34,385 nt of DNA, taken from Meridianimarinicoccus aquatilis (GTDB lineage Bacteria > Pseudomonadota > Alphaproteobacteria > Rhodobacterales > Rhodobacteraceae). Positions 1-6,446 of the stretch are shown in pieces. The DNA lies in contig NZ_SMZO01000038.1 in assembly GCF_004358675.1 (NCBI RefSeq), positions 1 through 34,385 of the forward strand. The letters are read 5' to 3'. Position numbers and translations under genes: made by a program. Under the pieces are notes generated by a model, which was not told where the DNA came from, ran no database searches, and was given only the letters and a program-made list of their open reading frames with translations. Each line of letters opens with the position of its first letter. Within the stretch, counting starts at the first letter, position 1.

Positions 1-2
1 GG

Positions 3-1247
3 ACCGAACCGCCTGTCATCTGGTCCATGTGCATCGGGCTTCCGAGTGCCGGGAAATCCCCCGCAATCGACGCCCTTCTGAAACCGCTATGCGCAGCGGA
101 GCGCCCGTTGCGCATAGCGGCGGAGGCCGAGTTGAACGCATGGTCAGACAAGGCCGAACTCGCAAAGCTGACGGAATCGTCTTGGAAGGAAGCTGCGAAG
201 GCTGCAATCAGGGCGGGTGAAACGCCCCCGGACAGGCCGAAGGACTGCAATGCAGGACTGCGCCCGCATGTTCCCCGGCTAGTCGTGAATGACGGAACCA
301 TCGAGAAACTGGCGGCAATCCTAGCACGGCAGCCGCGCGGCTTCCTGCAAATGCGGGACGAACTGGCCGGATGGCTGGAAGGGATGCAGCGTTATTCGAG
401 CGGCAGTGACCGGCCCTTCTGGCTGGAAGCGACCGGGGGCCGCAGCCATACGGTCGAACGCATGGGCCGCGAACCGATGACGGTCGAACGGCTGACCATC
501 GGCGTTCTGGGGGGCATCCAGCCTGACCGGCTGAAAAGCCTGCTGTTCAAGTCAGACGATGATGGGTTGCTGGCGCGCTTCCTGCCCATCTGGCCCGAGT
601 CTGCGCCGCTGCGCCGCCCGCAGGCGTGGGCGGATGAAGCGTTGATGGACCAAGTGTTGAAACGGCTGTTGTCGCTCGACCTTGTGACCGACGATGACGG
701 CAGCGCTCGCCCATGGTTCATTCCCTTCGCGGAAGATGCGCAGGTGCAAATGGATGAATTCCGAGGCTTCGTGCGCGGGTGGGAAGCCGAGGCCAATGGG
801 CTGATGTTGTCATTCATCGGAAAGCTTCCGGGGCTGACCGCGCGCCTGTCGCTTGTGCTGGCCCATCTTGAATGGGCGGCTGACGAAAGGCCGGAACCGC
901 GCGAAATCACGGTGCGGGAATTCGGCAGAGCCGCGCATCTGGTGGAGGCGTATTTCTTGCCGATGGCGCGGCGCGCCTATGCCGACGCCGCGACCCCAAA
1001 GGCAGACCGTGCCGCGCGGCGGCTTGTGGGCATCATTCGGAAAGAGGGGTGGCAATCTTTCACGGCCCGCCAAGTCATGAAACTCGACCGGGCAGGGCTG
1101 GGCAACAAGGACGAACTCAACCCGGCGCTTGAGGCTCTGGAAGAAGGCGACTGCATCCGCCCGGTGGAAACACCGCCAAAGCCGCAGGGGGGCAGGCCGC
1201 AACGGCTTTACGCCGTGAACCCCGCACTGCGCCGAGTGCGGCCATGA
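3..1247 (+). CDS. DUF3987 domain protein, 5' end cut by window
   Basis: The reading frame is open from the first bases, so the true start lies to the left. The visible part opens with a Walker-A-like GLPSAGKSP motif, about 11 residues after the first readable codon. It continues with the family's conserved blocks: VNDGTIEKLA, a RDELAGWLEGM segment, FWLEATGGR, and VLGGIQPDRL followed by DDGLLARFLP. The C-terminal ~90 residues look like a winged helix (RRLVGIIRKEGW to RLYAVNP). DUF3987 proteins are P-loop NTPases found on prophages and integrative elements, often in the replication or primase position; their exact role is not settled. The stop codon overlaps the next start as ATGA, so the two are probably translationally coupled. 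Confidence 0.85.
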   Translation, partial: TEPPVIWSMCIGLPSAGKSPAIDALLKPLCAAERPLRIAAEAELNAWSDKAELAKLTESSWKEAAKAAIRAGETPPDRPKDCNAGLRPHVPRLVVNDGTIEKLAAILARQPRGFLQMRDELAGWLEGMQRYSSGSDRPFWLEATGGRSHTVERMGREPMTVERLTIGVLGGIQPDRLKSLLFKSDDDGLLARFLPIWPESAPLRRPQAWADEALMDQVLKRLLSLDLVTDDDGSARPWFIPFAEDAQVQMDEFRGFVRGWEAEANGLMLSFIGKLPGLTARLSLVLAHLEWAADERPEPREITVREFGRAAHLVEAYFLPMARRAYADAATPKADRAARRLVGIIRKEGWQSFTARQVMKLDRAGLGNKDELNPALEALEEGDCIRPVETPPKPQGGRPQRLYAVNPALRRVRP

Positions 1248-1534
1248 CCCGGTGGCTGGCCGCAGCACGCGAAGCCGAAAGGGGCGGGGCAGAACCGGAA
1301 AGCCCGGCCCCTGAGGGGGTTTCGTCGGTTTTGTCGGTTGTGTCCGAAGGGGCAAGGGGTGACGCCCGCCCCGTCACGCCGCCATTCGCACACGGCACAG
1401 GGGACCGCCCCCGGACATGGACGGGCCGTATCGTATCACTCGACGACTGGCGCACGCTGACCGAATGGGAACGCCACGGACCAAACGGGCGGCGCTGGTG
1501 CGGTATTGCGCGGCAGTGGAAGGATTCGCGCTAG
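1244..1534 (+). CDS. Small conserved hypothetical protein coupled to DUF3987 gene
   Basis: This gene encodes 96 residues and starts inside the stop codon of the DUF3987 gene (ATGA overlap). The N-terminal half is low-complexity, rich in Ala, Glu, Pro and Ser. The C-terminal third is ordered, with a TWTGRIVSLDDWR block followed by EWERHGPNGRRWCG. I recognise this tail from small proteins that follow DUF3987 genes on Rhodobacterales elements, but I know of no function. No membrane segment or metal site is visible. The tight coupling suggests the product acts with, or is made in ratio to, the P-loop protein. Confidence 0.7.
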   Translation: MTRWLAAAREAERGGAEPESPAPEGVSSVLSVVSEGARGDARPVTPPFAHGTGDRPRTWTGRIVSLDDWRTLTEWERHGPNGRRWCGIARQWKDSR

Positions 1535-1622
1535 ACTGAAGGCGAGCTTTCCTTTCTGCTTCTGACAGTACCGGGCGCGCGGGATTTTGGCGCGCTCAGG
1601 AAAAATTGATAGGTGGTTTGCC

Positions 1623-4600
1623 GTGGACGTCGAAGAATTTATTGCTCGCTGGACGCAATCGGGTGGAAGCGAGCGCGCCAATTTTCAGTCATTCGCCAAC
1701 GATCTGTGCGACATGCTTGGTGTACCTCGACCCGACCCCGCCACTGAACAAGCCCGCACCGACGCCTATTGTTTCGAACGCCCTGTGACATTCATCCATA
1801 CTGGCAGTCAGTCGCGTGGCTTCCTGGATCTTTATCGGGCCGGACATTTCGTGATGGAGGCGAAGCAAGGCACCAACAGCGCCGACGCACCCGACACATC
1901 CCAACCCGCGCTTGTCCCAGACCAGCCAGCCCCAACGCGCAGGGGGCACGGTACGCGCGGGACGCGCCGGTGGGATGACACCATGTTGCGCGCCCGAAAT
2001 CAGGCCGACGGTTACGCCCGCGCCGTGTCGCGCGATGACGGATGGCCGCCCTTCCTGCTGGTTGTTGATGTGGGGCATGTCATAGAAGTTTACGCCGATT
2101 TCTCTGGGCAGGGCCAAGGCTACACACAATATCCCGATGGCAACCGCTATCGCATCACGATGGAGGCCCTGCGCGACCCGAAAACCCGCGAACGCCTCCG
2201 CCTGATCTGGACAGACCCCCATGCGCTTGACCCAGCGCGGGTAGCCGCGCAGGTTACACGGGCAGTGGCCGACCGACTGGCAACCCTTGGCCGCTCCTTC
2301 GAGGGTCAAGGCCACGAGCCGGAAACCGTCGCACGCTTTCTGATGCGGTGCCTCTTCACAATGTTTGCCGAAGACGTCGAACTTATCCCGCAGCGCAGCT
2401 TTACCGACCTGCTGGAAAAACTGCGCGGCCACCCGGAACACGCCGCCCCCGCACTCAAGGCGCTTTGGGAAACCATGAACACCGGCGGCTTTTCCGCCGT
2501 CCTGACAACCGACCTGATGCGCTTCAACGGCGGCCTGTTCAAAGAGGCCGAGGCCCTGCCGCTGTCCAACGTCCAGCTTTCCCTGCTGATCGACGCTGCG
2601 AAATGTGACTGGCGCGAAGTTGAACCTGCGATTTTCGGCACCCTGCTGGAACGCGCACTCGACAAACGCCAGCGCCACAAACTGGGGGCGCATTACACCC
2701 CGCGTGCCTACGTCGAACGGTTGGTGGTGCCGACCATTATAGAACCGCTTCGATCCGACTGGCGTGATGTGCAGGCCGCCGCCCTGATGCTGGCCAATCA
2801 AGGTAAGGAACCCGAGGCGCGCGACACCGTGCGCGCCTTCCATCGGCAGCTTTGCGACATTCGCGTGCTGGACCCCGCCTGTGGCTCGGGCAACTTCCTC
2901 TATGTTGCGCTTGAACTGATGAAACGGCTTGAAGGCGAAGTGACTGACCTTCTGGCGGAACTGGGTGAAGACCAAAGCGCGCTGGCCCTGTCAGGCTACA
3001 CCGTTGACCCGCACCAATTTCTTGGGGTTGAACTGAACCCATGGGCGGCGGCGGTGGCTGAACTGGTGCTGTGGATTGGCTATCTGCAATGGCATTTCCG
3101 CACCCATGGCAAAGCCAGCCCGTCAGAACCCGTGCTGCGCGACTTTCACAATATCGAAAACCGCGATGCCGTGCTGACCTATGCAAACACCCAGCCCCGG
3201 CTGGACGACAGCGGCGCACCCGTCACCCGCTGGGATGGCGTCACCACCACGACCCATTCTGTGACCGGCGAACAGGTGCCCGACGCGGACGCGCGCGTGC
3301 CCGTGTTCGACTATCTCAAACCCGCACCGGCGAAATGGCCCGAGGCTGATTTCATCGTAGGCAATCCGCCCTTCATCGGGGCCAGCCGGATGCGCGACGC
3401 GCTTGGCGACGGCTATGCCGAGGCGCTGTGGAAAGCCTATCCCAGAATGCCGCAAAGTGCGGATTTCGTCATGTTCTGGTGGGACAAGGCCGCACTGGCT
3501 GCGCGGGGCTGGAAGCCCGCGACCGCCAAGGCAAAGGCCAAGGGCACGCGCCGCTTCGGGTTGATTACAACCAACTCCCTGCGCCAGACATTTAACCGCA
3601 AGGTGCTGGCCCCGCATATGGGCGACCCGAAAACGCCGCTGTCCCTGACTTTCGCGATTCCTGATCACCCGTGGGTGGACGCGGGCGACGGGGCCGCTGT
3701 GCGGATCGCCATGACCGTGGGGGCTGCGGGCAACCGCATGGGGCGGCTGCTGACTGTGACCGACGAACGCAAGGGCGCAACCGAAGCCGAGGGCCGCCCG
3801 GTGACACTGTCCATTGAAAAGGGAAAGGTCTTTTCGAACCTGCGGTTAGGCGCTGATGTGGCGGGCGCTGTGGCGTTGCGAGCAAATGACAGACTGGCAA
3901 CGCGTGGTGTTATGCTTTTCGGGTCCGGGTTCATTGTAACGGAGGAAGAAGCCAAGTTGCTTGGGCTTGGTTCTGACGCGAAGGCATCGTCGGTTATCAA
4001 GCCATATCGAAATGGGCGCGATTTGCTGGCAATTTGTCGCGGCTTATTCGTGATCGATCTACTTGGGCTTTCCGAAGAAGCCGCACGAATAGAAGTGCCA
4101 AAAGTCTATCAGCATTTGCGCGATACAGTTTGGCCCGAACGGATGTCGAACAATCGGGAAAGCCGAAAACGAAACTGGTGGATTTTTGGGGAAGCATTGG
4201 CACCCTTCCGTCCTGCGCTAGAGACCTTGCAACGCTATGTCGTGACCGTCGAAACCTCCAAGCACCGAACGTTCCAGCTTCTCGACGGCGGAATTCTTCC
4301 TGACAATAAGTTAGTGGCAATTGCCATCGAAGACCCGGAAATCTTGGCTGTCTTGTCCTCACGTGTGCACGTATGTTGGTCGCTTGCTGCTGGAAGCTGG
4401 CTTGGGGTAGGAAACGACCCGGTTTATGCGAAATCAAAATGCTTCGACCCCTTCCCCTTCCCAGACCCCACCGACGACCAAAAAACCCGCCTTCGCGCGC
4501 TTGGCGAACAGCTTGACGCGCACCGCAAGGCGCAACAGGCGGAACATCCGAAACTAACCCTGACCAGCATGTATAACGTTCTCGAAAAACTCCGCGCGGG

Positions 4601-5093
4601 CGACCGGATCGAAGGCAAGGACAAGGAAATCTATGATCAGGGCCTGATCGGCATCCTGCGTGACCTGCACGACCAGATCGACGCCGCCGTGGCCGACGCT
4701 TACGGCTGGCCCGCCGACCTGTCCGATGACGATATTCTGCATCGCCTGGTGGATCTCAACCGCGCCCGCGCGCTTGAGGAATCCCAAGGACTGGTTCGCT
4801 GGCTGCGCCCCGCCTATCAGAACCCGCAGGGCCACGCCGCACAGGCCAAGGGCGCGCAAAACGCCATGGACCTTGGCCCCGCCGACACCGCAACCAAACC
4901 GCCATTCCCCAAATCACTGCCAGATCAGATCGCTGCTGTGCGTGCCGCATTGTCGGACCTTGGCGAAGCCACCCCAGAACAGGTGGCCCGCACCTTCAAA
5001 CGCGGTCGCGCTGCGACAGTCCAGCCGCTTCTGGAAAGCCTCACCGCATTAGGGCAAGCCCGCACAATCGAAGGGGGCCGTTTCGGGATGTGA
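1623..5093 (+). CDS. MmeI-like Type IIL restriction-modification enzyme (endonuclease, N6-adenine methyltransferase and specificity in one chain)
   Basis: The product is 1156 residues. An N-terminal nuclease site D69-X9-E79-A-K81 lies in the segment around FVMEAKQG. A helical linker follows, then an adenine methyltransferase with motif I DPACGSGNFL (from D417) and motif IV NPPF (N581). A target-recognition region lies at roughly residues 750-940, and the C-terminus looks like a winged helix. This is the MmeI layout, in which one protein cuts and methylates and one recognition domain serves both activities. I chose the GTG at 1623 because AGGTGG sits six bases upstream and because it places the nuclease residues almost exactly at the MmeI positions D70/E80/K82. 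A TTG at 1587 would add 12 residues. GC content drops in the recognition region (see findings). No separate methylase or specificity gene is nearby, as expected for this type. Confidence 0.9.
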   Translation: MDVEEFIARWTQSGGSERANFQSFANDLCDMLGVPRPDPATEQARTDAYCFERPVTFIHTGSQSRGFLDLYRAGHFVMEAKQGTNSADAPDTSQPALVPDQPAPTRRGHGTRGTRRWDDTMLRARNQADGYARAVSRDDGWPPFLLVVDVGHVIEVYADFSGQGQGYTQYPDGNRYRITMEALRDPKTRERLRLIWTDPHALDPARVAAQVTRAVADRLATLGRSFEGQGHEPETVARFLMRCLFTMFAEDVELIPQRSFTDLLEKLRGHPEHAAPALKALWETMNTGGFSAVLTTDLMRFNGGLFKEAEALPLSNVQLSLLIDAAKCDWREVEPAIFGTLLERALDKRQRHKLGAHYTPRAYVERLVVPTIIEPLRSDWRDVQAAALMLANQGKEPEARDTVRAFHRQLCDIRVLDPACGSGNFLYVALELMKRLEGEVTDLLAELGEDQSALALSGYTVDPHQFLGVELNPWAAAVAELVLWIGYLQWHFRTHGKASPSEPVLRDFHNIENRDAVLTYANTQPRLDDSGAPVTRWDGVTTTTHSVTGEQVPDADARVPVFDYLKPAPAKWPEADFIVGNPPFIGASRMRDALGDGYAEALWKAYPRMPQSADFVMFWWDKAALAARGWKPATAKAKAKGTRRFGLITTNSLRQTFNRKVLAPHMGDPKTPLSLTFAIPDHPWVDAGDGAAVRIAMTVGAAGNRMGRLLTVTDERKGATEAEGRPVTLSIEKGKVFSNLRLGADVAGAVALRANDRLATRGVMLFGSGFIVTEEEAKLLGLGSDAKASSVIKPYRNGRDLLAICRGLFVIDLLGLSEEAARIEVPKVYQHLRDTVWPERMSNNRESRKRNWWIFGEALAPFRPALETLQRYVVTVETSKHRTFQLLDGGILPDNKLVAIAIEDPEILAVLSSRVHVCWSLAAGSWLGVGNDPVYAKSKCFDPFPFPDPTDDQKTRLRALGEQLDAHRKAQQAEHPKLTLTSMYNVLEKLRAGDRIEGKDKEIYDQGLIGILRDLHDQIDAAVADAYGWPADLSDDDILHRLVDLNRARALEESQGLVRWLRPAYQNPQGHAAQAKGAQNAMDLGPADTATKPPFPKSLPDQIAAVRAALSDLGEATPEQVARTFKRGRAATVQPLLESLTALGQARTIEGGRFGM

Positions 5094-5137
5094 CTGGGGC
5101 TGGGTTTAAAATCATGCTACCGTTTGTTCTCAACGCG

Positions 5138-5166
5138 TTGACCCGTCTTTGGGTGCTCAAAAAATC
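5138..5166 (+). promoter_or_regulatory. Candidate sigma-70 promoter for the Cys-cluster/HTH gene pair
   Basis: TTGACC at 5138-5143 is one base from the consensus -35. It is followed after 17 bases by AAAATC at 5161-5166, a weak -10. It lies in the 87-base gap after the Type IIL gene and just before the start at 5181, so a transcript would have a very short leader. The -10 matches poorly and the call is tentative. Confidence 0.3.
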
Positions 5167-5180
5167 AAAGGCTTTTCAAC

Positions 5181-5456
5181 ATGCCCGGACCCAACCCACA
5201 CGAACTCTGGATAGAAAGCCACGAGCCGCCCTATCAGGTCTGCCTTCAAGCGTACTTCTGGACAGGCAACAACGGAAACCGCCAGGCACGGGCCGTTGCC
5301 GTTTTACGCAGGCTGGCGCGGCGCGACTGGTTTTGCCGATGGTGCGGCCAAGATTTGCCTGATTGGCGAAGGGCAGACGCGCGCTATTGCTGCGAAGGGT
5401 GCAGAAAACGAGCCGCTCGGGACCGGCGCATAGGACGCGAGGGCGGGGGCCGGTGA
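5181..5456 (+). CDS. Small protein with a four-cysteine cluster, function unknown
   Basis: The protein has 91 residues and is basic at the C-terminus. C52-X2-C55 (FCRWCGQDL) and C70/C71 with C74 (RYCCEGCRKRAA) form a probable zinc-binding ribbon or treble-clef fold. The start of the cluster (CGQDLPDWRRADARYC) resembles small Cys-cluster proteins seen on phages and integrative elements of Rhodobacterales. The first 45 residues contain an aromatic stretch (YQVCLQAYFWTGNNG) with no motif I can name. The ATG follows a weak AAAGG about nine bases upstream. The stop overlaps the next gene's GTG (GTGA), so the two are probably coupled. A nucleic-acid-binding role is only an inference from the fold type. 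Confidence 0.65.
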   Translation: MPGPNPHELWIESHEPPYQVCLQAYFWTGNNGNRQARAVAVLRRLARRDWFCRWCGQDLPDWRRADARYCCEGCRKRAARDRRIGREGGGR

Positions 5457-6013
5457 CTGGCGATGAACTTCGCGCGCATCGTGTGACGCATGGGCTATCG
5501 CGGCGGGCGCTTGCTGCGCTGGCCGACTTGCACCCGGACACTGTGAAGTATTGGGAGCGAAAGCCGACAGTCGATTTGCGCGGCTATGCCCCTGACAAAT
5601 TAATGCGGGCGCTTGGCGCTGCCCACCTGTCATCGCGCGGTGTCTATTCCAGCTTAGAACCAAGGGGGATTTTCGGCACCTTTACGCGCGCGCGGGGTGG
5701 GGTCTTACAGTTTGCGGTTATCTCTGCCGCCGCATCCCATGGCCCAATAAGTTGCGGCGCACGCACGCGGAAGGGTACCGCGTGCAAAGCGCGCCCAATA
5801 CCCAGTAAGAAACGCTGCAAGTTTCACGGCGGGTGCTCAACCGGACCCAAGACAATAGAGGGCCGGACCAGAATTGCAGAGGTCCAGCGCAGTCGGTGGG
5901 CACTTTGGCGGGAGGAACGCGCCCAACCTGAGATTCGAGCCGAGACGACTGTCACAGAGCAAGGGGGAGGTTGTTTTCACAAAACGTGCGTTGGCAATGA
6001 AAGGCTTTGTTAG
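5453..6013 (+). CDS. HTH protein with C-terminal HGG-STGPKT zinc-finger-like motif
   Basis: The product is 186 residues from the GTG that overlaps the preceding stop. Residues 3-36 form an XRE-like helix-turn-helix (DELRAHRVTHGLSRRALAAL, then a DTVKYWE recognition helix). A linker of about 60 residues follows. The C-terminal module has C101, C111, C122 and H125 and runs into HGGCSTGPKTIEGRTRIAE and QRSRW. This HGGxSTGPKT module recurs in phage and mobile-element proteins, and its Cys/His spacing suggests zinc binding. A plausible role is as a regulator or DNA-binding accessory protein of the element, but no target is known. The last ~35 residues lack a recognisable motif, and the frame could have been altered near the end. 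An upstream in-frame ATG at 5363 would overlap the previous gene by about 94 bases and is less likely. Confidence 0.65.
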   Translation: MTGDELRAHRVTHGLSRRALAALADLHPDTVKYWERKPTVDLRGYAPDKLMRALGAAHLSSRGVYSSLEPRGIFGTFTRARGGVLQFAVISAAASHGPISCGARTRKGTACKARPIPSKKRCKFHGGCSTGPKTIEGRTRIAEVQRSRWALWREERAQPEIRAETTVTEQGGGCFHKTCVGNERLC

Positions 6014-6144
6014 CTTCTTAACCCCTCGCGCGACTGCATCAAATGAGTGTCTCGCATTCGATGCGCGGTCGATCCGGTCTGCGTGTAAAACAGTTTGCAC
6101 TATTACCGGGGCGAGTCGTGGTTGGGTTCAAAGGTACGTTAAAG

Positions 6145-6160
6145 TCCGGAGCCTTCCGGA
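6145..6160. repeat. Inverted repeat TCCGGA-N4-TCCGGA
   Basis: TCCGGA at 6145-6150 and 6155-6160 is separated by GCCT. Each arm is itself a palindrome, so the pair is both a direct and an inverted repeat. It lies about 95 bases from the tRNA-Glu 3' end, inside the proposed element end. It could form a small hairpin or bind a dimeric protein. No T-tract follows, so it is not a standard terminator. Confidence 0.4.
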
Positions 6161-6210
6161 GAAATCGCTGTCGCGGTGGGGGATTAACTGGGGGATGTTC
6201 TACCGCCACA

Positions 6211-6233
6211 TGATTTTATTCAAAGTAAAATCA
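6211..6233. repeat. AT-rich inverted repeat TGATTTTA-N7-TAAAATCA
   Basis: Perfect 8-base arms at 6211-6218 and 6226-6233 are separated by TTCAAAG. The repeat ends only 20 bases from the tRNA-Glu CCA end, where an element's attachment core would be. Its position suggests a recombinase or accessory-factor binding site. A weak terminator for transcription leaving the element is the alternative, though there is no clean T-tract. Confidence 0.45.
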
Positions 6234-6252
6234 ATACATTAACCGCACGACG

Positions 6253-6327
6253 TGGCAGCCCGTAGGGGAATCGAACCCCTCTTTCCAGGTTGAAAACCTG
6301 GCGTCCTAACCGATAGACGAACGGGCC
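6253..6327 (-). tRNA. tRNA-Glu, anticodon TTC, CCA encoded
   Basis: On the minus strand the gene begins GGCCCGT at 6327 and ends ACGGGCT-G-CCA at 6253. The acceptor arms pair over six Watson-Crick pairs plus a first G-U pair. The anticodon arm is CCAGG-TTTTCAA-CCTGG, giving anticodon TTC (Glu). The T arm is AGGGG-TTCGATT-CCCCT. The length is 75 bases including CCA. The 3' end faces the accessory block on the left, and recJ lies upstream on the same strand. It looks intact and functional. If an element is inserted here, the tRNA 3' half would be its attachment core. Confidence 0.97.
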
Positions 6328-6419
6328 AGCGCCGTGGCGTGTCGCGGGGTTTAGGCAAACTGGCGGGAGGCCGCAAGGGCTTTTTTGCGCCCTGATCACA
6401 ATTTTCTTTGCGCCGCCCC

Positions 6420-6446
6420 ATCATCGCCCTGTTGCCGTTGTGTCAA
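6420..6446 (-). promoter_or_regulatory. Weak candidate promoter for tRNA-Glu
   Basis: On the minus strand a perfect TTGACA (6446-6441) overlaps the recJ stop codon and is followed after 15 bases by GATGAT (6425-6420). The -35 is good but the spacing is short and the -10 matches TATAAT at only four positions. It would start transcription roughly 85 bases upstream of the tRNA. Co-transcription from recJ is the alternative. Confidence 0.25.

Larger units (their letters stand above)
1..6252. mobile_element. Right end of a putative integrative element abutting tRNA-Glu
   Basis: This block contains only accessory-type genes: a DUF3987 P-loop protein, a Type IIL restriction-modification enzyme and small Cys-cluster and HTH proteins. 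It stops at the 3' end of the minus-strand tRNA-Glu gene, beyond which core genes begin. Elements carrying tyrosine integrases commonly insert into the 3' half of tRNA genes and rebuild it, which fits this orientation. No integrase, excisionase or second copy of the tRNA 3' end is visible, so the left boundary and the integrase, if any, lie outside the window. The extent given is therefore a minimum, and the element call is an inference from gene content and position. Confidence 0.5.
6014..6252. other. AT-richer non-coding junction between accessory block and tRNA-Glu
   Basis: I see no convincing gene in these 239 bases. An open frame that crosses it (5874-6242) has no recognisable protein features. 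It holds two inverted repeats, listed separately, and is visibly lower in GC than the flanking genes. A region like this next to a tRNA 3' end would be expected to carry integrase or excisionase binding sites, but no such site can be named from sequence alone. Confidence 0.5.

Noticed and set aside
1689-2975. Long minus-strand open frame (428 codons) opposite the Type IIL gene
   Set aside because: It lies wholly antisense to a gene with clear catalytic motifs. Its translation is Gln/His/Val-rich with no known motif, as expected from the complement of high-GC coding DNA.
5874-6242. Plus-strand open frame crossing the junction before tRNA-Glu
   Set aside because: It overlaps the HTH gene in another frame and has no recognisable domain. 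I looked for integrase remnants in it and found none.
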